From NCBI RefSeq assembly GCF_031202265.1, contig NZ_CP100604.1, forward strand, positions 1,966,501-2,030,500: a stretch of 64,000 bases of DNA, read 5' to 3'. The translations under genes and the position numbers were made by a program. Source of the stretch: Bradyrhizobium sp. Ash2021 (GTDB lineage Bacteria; Pseudomonadota; Alphaproteobacteria; Rhizobiales; Xanthobacteraceae). Shown here in pieces: positions 1 through 7,422 of the stretch. Positions within the stretch are counted from its first letter, which is position 1; each line of letters begins with the position of its first letter. The notes under the pieces are model-generated. The model searched no databases and was not told where the DNA came from. It saw nothing but the letters and a program-made list of their open reading frames with translations.

Positions 1-194
1 GGGTCGGCGTACCGATCCGCGACGATACCGGCGAGGTGGTGGCGGCGCTGAGCATCGGCGCTTCCAGCGACCGCATCCGGCGGCGCGAGGTGGAACTGGC
101 CGAGATGTTGAAAAAGGAGGCGCAAGTGCTGGCGCGGGCGATGGCGCAGCCCGCCAAGGCGAATTCGGCTAAGGCAATTATCAAGGTAAGCTAA
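1..194 (+). CDS. IclR-family transcriptional regulator, C-terminal end (partial)
   Basis: The reading frame is open from base 3 to a TAA at 192-194 and gives about 63 residues; the start lies outside the window. It begins VGVPIRDDTGEVVAALSIGA, which is the characteristic end of the IclR effector-binding domain (a GAF-like fold), followed by a helical tail rich in K and A. IclR proteins bind small aromatic or organic-acid ligands and control neighbouring catabolic genes. It is followed in the same direction by a hydrolase and an amino-acid ABC importer, so it may regulate them; that link is inference from position. The DNA-binding domain cannot be seen. Confidence 0.75.
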   Translation, partial: VGVPIRDDTGEVVAALSIGASSDRIRRREVELAEMLKKEAQVLARAMAQPAKANSAKAIIKVS

Positions 195-280
195 AGGCCA
201 CAGCGTCTTGCGGGAGCCCGGGCTTTCAGGCCATCATGCGCCGCCAATGCCGGCATTGCAGGACCTCTGCCTCAAATCGC

Positions 281-697
281 ATGACGCCACTTTCGGATGC
301 TTCCGACGCCGCTGTTATCAAGGCGTTCGCTGAAATTCCCGCATTGCTCGAACGAACTCCGGCGCTGGTCATGCACGGCCGGTTTCTCGACTGCGACTGC
401 CTGCTCGGTCCGATGGGTCGTCCATTCCACGTGTCGATCCGGGCCGGCCGGATCACCGACCTGACACAAGCGCCGGTGTTGATGCGATCCTGGCGTTTCT
501 CGTATCGTGCGACATCAGCCGCATGGGCCGAATACTGGCAAGCCATGCCGAAGCCGGGGTGGCACGATCTGCTCGCTTTGACCAAACGCGGGGAGGCGGT
601 GCTGGAAGGCGATCTGCACCCCTTCATGGCGCATCTGCAGTATTTCAAGGACCTGCTGGCGCTGCCGCGGCTTGATGCCGCAACGGTGTCGTCGTGA
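281..697 (+). CDS. hypothetical protein co-transcribed with an alpha/beta hydrolase
   Basis: A 138-residue protein if it starts at ATG 281; an in-frame ATG at 236 would add 15 residues that look like non-coding Arg/Cys-rich sequence, so 281 is preferred. The stop overlaps the GTG start of the next gene (GTGA at 694-697), showing translational coupling to the hydrolase. The stretch FLDCDCLLGPMGRPFHVSIR is followed by a W- and F-rich helical half with the segment HPFMAHLQYFKDLLALPR near the end. The size and layout (short beta sheet, then helices) recall SCP2-type lipid-binding domains, but I do not recognise the family with certainty. A role in handling the substrate of the neighbouring hydrolase is only inferred. 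Confidence 0.65.
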   Translation: MTPLSDASDAAVIKAFAEIPALLERTPALVMHGRFLDCDCLLGPMGRPFHVSIRAGRITDLTQAPVLMRSWRFSYRATSAAWAEYWQAMPKPGWHDLLALTKRGEAVLEGDLHPFMAHLQYFKDLLALPRLDAATVSS

Positions 698-1572
698 ACG
701 GTGCCATCGAGCCGATGGTCGGCCGCTACGTCCATGTCGAGATCGATGGCGCGATGCATCGCATCTATTTCGAAGAGAACGGCGCAGGCATTCCGCTGGT
801 GTGCCTGCACACCGCGGGCTCCGACGGACGGCAATGGCGGCATCTGCTGGCGGATGAAGAGTTCGCAAAGAACTTCCGCATCATCGCCTTCGACATGCCC
901 TGGCATGGCAAGTCCAATCCGCCGGCGAACTGGAGCGGCGAGGAATATCAGCTCACCACCGCGCGCTACACGCAGACGATCCGCGCGTTCTGCGGCGCGT
1001 TGAAGCTGGACAAGCCCGTGGTCATGGGGTGTTCGATCGGCGGCCGCATCGTGCTCAATCTCGCGATCGACCATGCCGCCGAATTCCGCGCGCTGATCGG
1101 GCTCGAAGCCGCCGATTTTCAGGCCCCCTGGTACGACACCACCTGGCTGAACCGCCCCGATATCCATGGCGGCGAGATTTGCGCCGCGCTGGTATCCGGC
1201 CTGATTGCGCCGCAGAGCCCGCAAGCCTCGCGGATGGAGACGCTATGGGGCTACAAACAGGGCGGTCCCGGCGTATTCAAGGGCGATCTCTATTTCTACC
1301 GGGTCGACGGCGATTTGCGCGGCCGGGTCGAGGCAATCGATACTAAAGTATGCCCGCTCTATCTGCTCACGGGCGAGTATGATTTTTCCTGTACGCCGGA
1401 AGACACCAAGCGGACCGCGGCCGCCATCGGGGGCGCCCGCGTCGAGATCATGGAGCAGCTCGGTCATTTCCCGATGAGCGAGAACCCCGAACAGTTTCGC
1501 CGCTACATCGCGCCGGTTCTCGGCGAGATTCTCACACAATCGATACCAACCAGACAAGGAGTACACCTATGA
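694..1572 (+). CDS. alpha/beta-fold hydrolase
   Basis: A 292-residue soluble alpha/beta hydrolase, the usual length. The oxyanion-loop segment LHTAGSDGRQW lies at about residues 38-48. The nucleophile elbow GCSIGG places Ser114; Asp230 in LLTGEYD and His258 in LGHFPMSENP complete a Ser-Asp-His triad. The start is GTG 694, overlapping the previous stop by 4 bases, and the stop overlaps the ATG of the first binding protein by 4 bases (ATGA, 1569-1572), so it sits in one operon with the ABC importer. The substrate is unknown; an ester or amide of an imported amino-acid-like compound would fit the context, as inference only. Confidence 0.85.
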   Translation: MNGAIEPMVGRYVHVEIDGAMHRIYFEENGAGIPLVCLHTAGSDGRQWRHLLADEEFAKNFRIIAFDMPWHGKSNPPANWSGEEYQLTTARYTQTIRAFCGALKLDKPVVMGCSIGGRIVLNLAIDHAAEFRALIGLEAADFQAPWYDTTWLNRPDIHGGEICAALVSGLIAPQSPQASRMETLWGYKQGGPGVFKGDLYFYRVDGDLRGRVEAIDTKVCPLYLLTGEYDFSCTPEDTKRTAAAIGGARVEIMEQLGHFPMSENPEQFRRYIAPVLGEILTQSIPTRQGVHL

Positions 1573-2480
1573 AACGCCAGTACATCATCGGTTACGCGCT
1601 TGCCGCCGCGCTCTCGGCCGGCCAGGCCAACGCCGAAGAGCTGACGGGAACGCTGAAGAACGTCAAGGAAACCGGCGCGATCACGCTCGGCTTCCGCGAT
1701 TCCTCGATTCCATTTTCCTATCTCGACGACAGCCAGAAGCCGATCGGCTTTGCGATGGACATCTGCTACAAGATCGTCGACGCCGTGAAGAAGGAGCTCA
1801 AGCTCGACAAGCTCGAAGTCAAGCTCAATCCGGTGACCTCGTCGACCCGCATCCCGTTGCTGGCCAACGGCACCGTCGATCTCGAATGTGGTTCGACCAC
1901 CAACAATGCCGAACGCCAGAAGCAGATTTCCTTCACCAACACCCACTTCCTGACCGCGAGCCGCTACGTCTCCAAGAAGGCAAACAAGATCGACGCGATC
2001 GCCGATCTCAAGGGCAAGTCGGTGGTCTCGACGGCGGGCACCACCAACATCAAGCAGCTGACTGAAGCCAACGCCGCGCGCGGCCTCAACGTCAATATCA
2101 TCCCGGCCAAGGATCACGCCGAAGCCTTCCTGATGGTCGAGACCGACCGCGCGGTCGCCTTCGTGATGGACGACATCCTGCTGGCGAGCCTCGTCGCCGG
2201 ATCGAAGGCGCCGGACGACTACGTCATCTCCAAGGACGCGTTCTCGAAGCCCGAGCCCTACGGCATCATGCTGCGCAAGGACGATCCCGCTTTCAAGAAG
2301 GTGGTCGATGGCGCGACCGCGGCGCTCTATACCAGCGGCGAGGGGCAGAAGCTCTATGACAAGTGGTTCACGCAGAAGATCCCGCCCAAGGGCTTGAACC
2401 TCAACGCGCCGATCAGCGCGGAGCTGAAGAACGAGTTCGCCAAACCGTCGGACTCGCCGGATCCCGATTCCTACAAATAA
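1569..2480 (+). CDS. polar amino-acid ABC transporter substrate-binding protein (GltI type), copy 1
   Basis: A 303-residue periplasmic binding protein of the SBP_bac_3 family. It has a Sec signal peptide with cleavage after QANA (about residue 22), then TGTLKNVKETGAITLGFRDSS, the opening of glutamate/aspartate-type binding proteins. The ligand-site region STRIPLLANGTVDLECGSTT and the NTHFL segment are intact. It binds the amino acid in the periplasm and passes it to the permeases at 3629 and 4364. A second, very similar copy follows at 2672, separated by a strong hairpin at 2511. The start overlaps the hydrolase stop by 4 bases. The ligand (Glu/Asp or an analogue) is inferred from the family. 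Confidence 0.88.
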   Translation: MKRQYIIGYALAAALSAGQANAEELTGTLKNVKETGAITLGFRDSSIPFSYLDDSQKPIGFAMDICYKIVDAVKKELKLDKLEVKLNPVTSSTRIPLLANGTVDLECGSTTNNAERQKQISFTNTHFLTASRYVSKKANKIDAIADLKGKSVVSTAGTTNIKQLTEANAARGLNVNIIPAKDHAEAFLMVETDRAVAFVMDDILLASLVAGSKAPDDYVISKDAFSKPEPYGIMLRKDDPAFKKVVDGATAALYTSGEGQKLYDKWFTQKIPPKGLNLNAPISAELKNEFAKPSDSPDPDSYK

Positions 2481-2510
2481 CGGCGTCCTGACCCACGCTG
2501 AGGGCTTGCT

Positions 2511-2543
2511 GGCCCATGCAATGGCCCGACCATTGCATGGGCC
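2511..2543 (+). terminator. strong hairpin between the two binding-protein genes
   Basis: GGCCCATGCAATGG (2511-2524) pairs perfectly with CCATTGCATGGGCC (2530-2543) around a 5-base loop, giving a 14-bp stem 31 bases after the first binding-protein stop. Only a short TTAAGTT run follows, so it may be a weak terminator or an mRNA-stabilising structure that allows different levels of the binding protein and the permeases, as in other ABC operons. Confidence 0.6.
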
Positions 2544-2588
2544 TTAAGTTCTGGAATCTTAAGTTCTGGAGTCCTAACTTCTGAAGTC
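2544..2588 (+). repeat. three tandem 15-bp repeats
   Basis: Three consecutive 15-base units, 2544-2558, 2559-2573 and 2574-2588, have the form YTAASTTCTGRARTC. The first two differ at a single base. They directly follow the hairpin and precede the second binding-protein gene. No coding role is visible. Confidence 0.8.
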
Positions 2589-2671
2589 CTGGGTCGTGAG
2601 GCGGCCGAAAGTTGCGTTCTTTTCCGGCCCGATTTGTGCATTATTGCCGCCATCCAAGCGAGGAGAGACGA

Positions 2672-3589
2672 ATGAAACGCCTGCGTATGGTTGGGCTCGT
2701 GATCGGCGCCGCTTTCTGCGCCGCGCAGGCCAACGCCGAAGAGCTGACGGGGACGCTGAAGAAAATCAAGGAAACCGGCGCCATCACCATCGGCTACCGC
2801 GACTCGTCGATCCCGTTCTCCTATCTGGACGACAACCAGAAGCCGATCGGCTTTGCGATCGACATCTGCCTTGCGATCGTCGACGCCGTGAAGAAGGATC
2901 TCAAGCTCGACAAGCTCGCGGTCGAATTCAACCCGGTGACGTCGTCGACCCGTATCCCGTTGCTGGCCAACGGCACCATCGACCTCGAATGCGGATCGAC
3001 CACCAACAACGCCGACCGGCTGAAGCAGGTGGCGTTCACCAACACCCATTTTCTGACCGCGACCCGCTTCGTGTCGAAGAAGTCCTCTAAGCTCGGCTCG
3101 ATCGAGGACCTCAAGGGCAAATCGGTGGCCTCGACCTCAGGCACCACCAACATCAAGCAACTCACCGAAGCCAACGCCGCCCGCAGCCTCGGCATCAACA
3201 TCATCCCGGCGAAAGAGCATGCCGAATCGTTCCTGATGGTCGAGACCGATCGTGCGGTTGCGGCGGTGCTGGACGATATCCTGCTCGCCAGCTTCGTCGC
3301 CGGGTCGAAAGATCCCGGCGCCTACGTCATTTCCACGGACGCGTTCTCCAAGCCCGAGCCCTACGGCATCATGCTGCGCAAGGACGATCCGGATTTCAAG
3401 AAGGTCGTCGACGCCGCCACCGCTGCGCTGTACCAGAGCGCCGACGGCCAGAAGCTGTATGACAAGTGGTTCATGCAAAAAATCCCGCCCAAGGGATTGA
3501 ACCTCAACACGCCGATCGGCGCGGAGCTGAAGCATGAATTTTCGAAACCGTCGGATTCTCCAGATCCGGATTCCTACAAGGCGATGTGA
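2672..3589 (+). CDS. polar amino-acid ABC transporter substrate-binding protein (GltI type), copy 2
   Basis: A 305-residue paralogue of the protein at 1569, judged by eye to be about four-fifths identical over its length. The start is ATG 2672, preceded by GAGGAGAG, and it mirrors the MKR start of copy 1. The signal peptide is cleaved after QANA at about residue 23. The segments EELTGTLKKIKETGAIT and STRIPLLANGTIDLECGSTT and the C-terminal PSDSPDPDSYK are shared with copy 1. Differences lie mostly in the signal peptide and at scattered surface positions. It sits immediately before the permease genes, so it is probably an alternative or co-operating receptor for the same transporter. The pair looks like a tandem gene duplication. 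Confidence 0.88.
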   Translation: MKRLRMVGLVIGAAFCAAQANAEELTGTLKKIKETGAITIGYRDSSIPFSYLDDNQKPIGFAIDICLAIVDAVKKDLKLDKLAVEFNPVTSSTRIPLLANGTIDLECGSTTNNADRLKQVAFTNTHFLTATRFVSKKSSKLGSIEDLKGKSVASTSGTTNIKQLTEANAARSLGINIIPAKEHAESFLMVETDRAVAAVLDDILLASFVAGSKDPGAYVISTDAFSKPEPYGIMLRKDDPDFKKVVDAATAALYQSADGQKLYDKWFMQKIPPKGLNLNTPIGAELKHEFSKPSDSPDPDSYKAM

Positions 3590-3628
3590 GCCGGTCGACG
3601 GCGTAGCCCTGGCGCACGGAAAGCTCGC

Positions 3629-4360
3629 GTGAACTATCACTGGAACTGGAGCATCTTCTTTGAGCCGGCCCCGAACGGGACCGGCACCTATCTCGACATG
3701 CTGCTGTCCGGGCTGCTGCTGACGATCGAGACCTCGCTCTGCGCCTGGATCATTGCGCTGGTGTTTGGCGCGGTTGTGGGCGTCATGCGCACGCTGCCGT
3801 CGAAGGCCGCGTCCCGGATCGGCTTTGCCTATGTCGAGTTCTTCCGCAACATGCCGCTGCTGGTGCAACTGTTCATCTGGTTCTTCGTGTTGCCGGAAAT
3901 CGTGCCGCAGGAGTGGGGGCTGTGGCTGAAGCAGATGCCCTATGCGCCGTTCTACACCGCGGTCATAGGGATCGGCCTGTTCATGTCCGCGCGCGTCGCC
4001 GAACAAACCCGCGCCGGCGTCAACTCCCTGCCGCGCGGACAGAAGATGGCTGCGACCGCGCTCGGGCTGACGACGGCGCAGACCTATCGCTATGTGCTGC
4101 TGCCGATGGCGTTCCGGATCATCATGCCGCCGCTGACCTCCGAATTTCTCTCGACCATCAAGAATACTTCGGTGGCGATCACCATCGGCCTGATCGAGCT
4201 GACCGGCGAGGCCCGGGCGATGCAGGAATTTTCGTTTCAGGTGTTCGAGGCCTTCACCGGTGCTACCGTGCTGTACCTCCTGATCAATATCGTGGTTGTC
4301 ATCGCCATGCGCTTCCTTGAGCGCAGCATAGCGATCCCCGGCTACATCACGGGGAAATAG
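3629..4360 (+). CDS. amino-acid ABC transporter permease, GltJ/HisM type
   Basis: A 243-residue inner-membrane permease. It starts with GTG 3629 after GGAAAG. The N-terminal segment NYHWNWSIFFEPAPNGTGTYL is the usual opening of GltJ-type proteins, with a first membrane helix at about residues 27-52. The EAA loop is at SARVAEQTRAGVNSLPRGQ and ATALGLTTAQTYRYVLLPMA, the cytoplasmic contact for the ATPase. The PLLVQLFIWFF motif (about residues 73-83) is also typical. It forms a heterodimeric channel with the product of 4364. Confidence 0.9.
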   Translation: MNYHWNWSIFFEPAPNGTGTYLDMLLSGLLLTIETSLCAWIIALVFGAVVGVMRTLPSKAASRIGFAYVEFFRNMPLLVQLFIWFFVLPEIVPQEWGLWLKQMPYAPFYTAVIGIGLFMSARVAEQTRAGVNSLPRGQKMAATALGLTTAQTYRYVLLPMAFRIIMPPLTSEFLSTIKNTSVAITIGLIELTGEARAMQEFSFQVFEAFTGATVLYLLINIVVVIAMRFLERSIAIPGYITGK

Positions 4361-4363
4361 CTG

Positions 4364-5056
4364 ATGTTCGCCAATTTCGACTTCGACGTCATCCGCCGCT
4401 CGCTCGGCTACCTGTTCTTCGACGGCATGACGTTCACGCTGACGCTGACGGGGCTGGGCGCGTTGGGCGGCCTGATCTTCGGCACGCTGATCGCGCTGAT
4501 GCGGCTCTCAGGCTACAGACTGCTCGGCCGCATCGCCGGGCTCTATGTCGATCTGATGCGCTCGCTGCCGCTGGTGCTGGTCATCTTCTGGTTCTATTTC
4601 CTGGTGCCCTATATCGGGCAATGGGTGACCGGATCGTCGCGGCCGATCCGCGTCGGCGCGTTCACCTCCTCGCTCGTCACCTTCATCCTGTTCGAGGCGG
4701 CGTATTTCTCGGAGATCATGCGCGCCGGCATTCAGTCGATCTCGAAAGGACAGCCCGCCGCCGCGAGCGCGCTTGGCCTGACCTACGCCCAGTCGATGCG
4801 CTATGTCGTGCTGCCGCAGGCGTTCCGGAACATGCTGCCGGTGCTGCTGACGCAGACCATCGTGCTGTTCCAGGATACGTCGCTGGTCTATGTGCTCTCG
4901 ATCCCGGACTTCCTCGGCGCCGCCAGCAAGGTGGCGCAGCGCGACGGCCGGCTGGTCGAGATGTACCTGTTCGCGGCCGTGGTCTATTTCGCAATTTCCT
5001 GTTTCGCGTCCTTTGGCGTCCGGCGCCTGCAGGCACGCATCGCCATTGTCCGGTAG
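4364..5056 (+). CDS. amino-acid ABC transporter permease, GltK type
   Basis: A 230-residue inner-membrane permease, three bases after the previous stop. The segment [20 protein letters not shown] and the EAA loop [20 protein letters not shown], followed by [15 protein letters not shown], mark the GltK/HisM family. The C-terminal half carries [17 protein letters not shown], which is conserved in glutamate/aspartate permeases. It pairs with the permease at 3629 and is driven by the ATPase at 5067. About five membrane helices are visible. Confidence 0.9.
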   Translation: MFANFDFDVIRRSLGYLFFDGMTFTLTLTGLGALGGLIFGTLIALMRLSGYRLLGRIAGLYVDLMRSLPLVLVIFWFYFLVPYIGQWVTGSSRPIRVGAFTSSLVTFILFEAAYFSEIMRAGIQSISKGQPAAASALGLTYAQSMRYVVLPQAFRNMLPVLLTQTIVLFQDTSLVYVLSIPDFLGAASKVAQRDGRLVEMYLFAAVVYFAISCFASFGVRRLQARIAIVR

Positions 5057-5066
5057 AGAAGCACGC

Positions 5067-5798
5067 ATGATCGAGATCAGCCACGTCGATAAATGGTACG
5101 GGCCGAGTTTCCAGGCGCTGAAGGATTGCACCACCAGCGTCGCCAAGGGCGAAGTGGTGGTGGTGTGCGGTCCGTCCGGTTCTGGAAAATCGACGCTGAT
5201 CAAATGCGTCAACGCGCTGGAGCCGTTTCAGGCCGGCGAGATCATCCTCGACGGCATCAAGGTCAACGATCCCAGGACCGACCTGCCGAAACTGCGCGCC
5301 CGCGTCGGCATGGTGTTCCAGCATTTTGAGCTGTTCCCGCATTTGAAGATCATCGAGAATTTGTGCCTGGCGCAGGAGAAGGTGCTGGGCCGGTCGCATG
5401 ACGAGGCGATGGCCAAGGCTGCAAAACTGCTCGACCGCGTCGGGCTGAATGACCACGCCCGCAAATACCCGGCCGAATTGTCCGGAGGTCAGCAGCAGCG
5501 CGTCGCGATTGCCCGCGCACTGGCGATGGACCCGATCGCGATGCTGTTCGATGAGCCGACCTCGGCGCTTGATCCCGAAATGATCAGCGAGGTGCTTGAC
5601 GTGATGGTCGATCTCGCCCGCGAGGGCATGACCATGATGGTCGTCACCCATGAGATGGGTTTCGCCAGCAAGGTCGCGCACCGGGTGATCTTCATGGACC
5701 AGGGCGAAATCGTCGAGGACGCGCTGAAGACCGATTTCTTCGGCAGCCCCCGCAGCGACCGCGCGCAGAAGTTTTTGTCGAAGATTTTGTCGCATTAA
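5067..5798 (+). CDS. amino-acid ABC transporter ATP-binding protein, GltL type
   Basis: A 243-residue ATPase with all nucleotide-binding motifs intact: Walker [10 protein letters not shown] at 35-43, Q-loop [10 protein letters not shown], signature LSGGQQQR at 138-145, Walker B with FDEPTSALD (161-169) and the H-loop VVTHEMG. These sequences are those of the polar amino-acid importer class. It starts at ATG 5067, ten bases after the permease stop. It closes the transporter operon and is followed by a palindrome at 5803 that may end transcription. Confidence 0.93.
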   Translation: MIEISHVDKWYGPSFQALKDCTTSVAKGEVVVVCGPSGSGKSTLIKCVNALEPFQAGEIILDGIKVNDPRTDLPKLRARVGMVFQHFELFPHLKIIENLCLAQEKVLGRSHDEAMAKAAKLLDRVGLNDHARKYPAELSGGQQQRVAIARALAMDPIAMLFDEPTSALDPEMISEVLDVMVDLAREGMTMMVVTHEMGFASKVAHRVIFMDQGEIVEDALKTDFFGSPRSDRAQKFLSKILSH

Positions 5799-5802
5799 CA
5801 CT

Positions 5803-5840
5803 CTGTCATTCCGGGCTCGCGCTGCGCGCGCCCCGGAATG
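5803..5840. repeat. intergenic palindrome, Bradyrhizobium type
   Basis: GTCATTCCGGG (5803-5813) and the matching CCCGGAATGAC (5830-5840) form a GC-rich inverted repeat with an inner GCGCGC-rich loop. Elements of this form are scattered between genes in Bradyrhizobium and Rhodopseudomonas genomes. Lying 5 bases after the ABC ATPase stop, it can act as a transcription end or mRNA stabiliser. Confidence 0.65.
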
Positions 5841-5922
5841 ACGTGAGGAGGGTTTATCGGCGTTAACAATTTGCGTATAGGAATTGCCGCAACCCCTTTC
5901 CCCGCCCCCAGGAGACCTCGCT

Positions 5923-6780
5923 TTGGAACAGATCGCTTACGTCAACGGCTCGTTCGTGCCCATGTCCGAGGCCAAGGTCTCCGTCCTCGACCGCGGATTC
6001 CTGTTCGCCGACGGCATCTACGAGGTCGCCGCGGTGCTCGACCGGATGTTGATCGACAATGCCTCGCATCTGGCGCGGCTGGAGCGCTCGGTCGGCGAAA
6101 TCCAGCTTGAATTGCCGGAGACGACGGCGCGGATTCAGGAAATTCAGAAGGAACTGGTCGCGCGCAACAACCTCGTCAACGGCATGGTCTATCTGGAGGT
6201 GACGCGCGGCGCCGATACCGGCCGCGACTTTGCGTTCCCAAAAGGCGTCAAGCCGACGCTGATCATGTTCACCTCGGTCAAGGATATCATTGGCGCGCCG
6301 TCGGCCAGGACCGGCATCGGCGTCATCACCGTGCCCGACCTCCGCTGGACCCGGCGCGATATCAAGAGCGTGGCGCTGCTGGCGCAGGTGCTGGCCAAGC
6401 AGGCCGCGGCGGAAGCGGGCGCCGGCGAGGCCTGGATGATCGAGGATGGCAAGGTCACCGAAGGCGGCTCGTCATCGGCCTTCATTCTGACCCAGGACGA
6501 CGTGCTGGTGACGCGCCAGAATGGCAGCGCGATTTTGCCCGGCTGCACCCGCAAGGCGGTGGTCGCACTCGCCGAAGAACGCCAGCTCCGCGTCGAGGAG
6601 CGCGCCTTCTCGGTCGAGGAGGCGCTGGCCGCCAAGGAAGCCTTCATCACCAGCGCCACCGTGTTCGTGCAGGCGGTGGTGACGATCGACGGCAAGAAGG
6701 TCGCCAATGGCAAGCCGGGCCCGATGACGGACCGGCTCCGCGAGATCTATGTCGATTTCGCCAAGGCGACGGCGGTGTAA
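5923..6780 (+). CDS. D-amino-acid aminotransferase (class IV PLP enzyme)
   Basis: A 285-residue class IV aminotransferase if translation starts at TTG 5923, eight bases after AGGAG (5910-5914); a TTG at 5884 would add 13 Pro-rich residues. The family landmarks are VLDRGFLFADGIYEV near the N-terminus, the PLP lysine Lys148 in RRDIKSVALL, and VTEGGSSSAF with Glu180, which together point to D-alanine/D-amino-acid aminotransferase rather than BCAT or ADC lyase. It would interconvert D-amino acids and 2-oxo acids in the cytoplasm. It follows the amino-acid importer, so it may feed imported amino acids into metabolism; this is inference. No gene symbol is given because dat and ilvE-like members are hard to separate by eye. 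Confidence 0.82.
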   Translation: MEQIAYVNGSFVPMSEAKVSVLDRGFLFADGIYEVAAVLDRMLIDNASHLARLERSVGEIQLELPETTARIQEIQKELVARNNLVNGMVYLEVTRGADTGRDFAFPKGVKPTLIMFTSVKDIIGAPSARTGIGVITVPDLRWTRRDIKSVALLAQVLAKQAAAEAGAGEAWMIEDGKVTEGGSSSAFILTQDDVLVTRQNGSAILPGCTRKAVVALAEERQLRVEERAFSVEEALAAKEAFITSATVFVQAVVTIDGKKVANGKPGPMTDRLREIYVDFAKATAV

Positions 6781-6807
6781 CGGGAGTACATTGCAGTTCG
6801 GTGGCTT

Positions 6808-6907
6808 CATCCTTCGAGACGCACGCTGGCGCTTGCTCCTCAGGATGAGGTCCTCCACCTCCTCATGGTGAGGAGCGCGGCAGCGCCGCGCGTCTCGAAC
6901 CATGAGG
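6808..6907. repeat. intergenic inverted repeat between convergent genes
   Basis: TTCGAGACGC (6813-6822) pairs with GCGTCTCGAA (6890-6899), enclosing two inner hairpins built on CTCCTCA/TGAGGAG. This is another common Bradyrhizobium interspersed repeat. It lies between the convergent aminotransferase and AhpD-like genes and probably serves as a bidirectional transcription end. Confidence 0.6.
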
Positions 6908-6924
6908 TCGCCATTCGCGATGCT

Positions 6925-7386
6925 TTACGCCACCGCGGCCTTCGCCCTCACCGGCGGCACCGCGCGGAAACTGATCGCGAGCCGGTTCCAGGCGTTGATG
7001 GTCGCAATCAGCATGGTCAGATTGACGGTCTCTGCTTCCGAGAACTGGGCGCGGACGTCTTCATAGAGGTCATCGGGCGCGTGGGTTTCCGAGATCAGGG
7101 TCACCGCCTCGGTCCACGCCAATGCGGCGCGTTCACGGTCGGTGTAGACGGGCGATTCATGCCACGCATTCAGCAGATACAGCCGCTGTTCGGTTTCGCC
7201 GTGCTTGCGAGCGTCCTGGGTGTGCATGTTGATGCAGTAGGCGCAACCATTGATCTGCGAGGCCCGGGTCTTGACCAGTTCGATCAGGGACTGTTCGAGA
7301 CCTGAAGCCTGTATCTGAGCTTCCAGCGCGCTGAGCGCTTTGAGCGTATCGGGCGCGGCCTGGTAGTAGTTCATGCGGGGTTTCAT
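6925..7386 (-). CDS. AhpD/carboxymuconolactone decarboxylase-family alkylhydroperoxidase
   Basis: A 153-residue single-domain protein. The redox motif Cys48-x-x-Cys51 with His55 in GCAYCINMHTQDARKHGE is the AhpD-type active site, and the flanking TRASQIN and LNAWHESPVYTDRERAALAW are standard for this family. Such proteins reduce peroxides using the two cysteines as part of the antioxidant defence. It starts after GGAGAA and lies 36 bases downstream of the efflux transporter stop, so it is probably part of that leftward unit. A GGATAATC half-site at 7415 overlaps the end of the transporter gene. Confidence 0.87.
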   Translation of the reverse strand: MKPRMNYYQAAPDTLKALSALEAQIQASGLEQSLIELVKTRASQINGCAYCINMHTQDARKHGETEQRLYLLNAWHESPVYTDRERAALAWTEAVTLISETHAPDDLYEDVRAQFSEAETVNLTMLIATINAWNRLAISFRAVPPVRAKAAVA

Positions 7387-7422
7387 GGTCGTTCTCCTCT
7401 TCAGGGTTTGACGCGGATAATC

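Noticed and set aside
226..1224. A 332-codon leftward frame at the left end
   Set aside because: It runs against the small protein and alpha/beta hydrolase genes, whose motifs and GTGA overlap show the + strand is coding.
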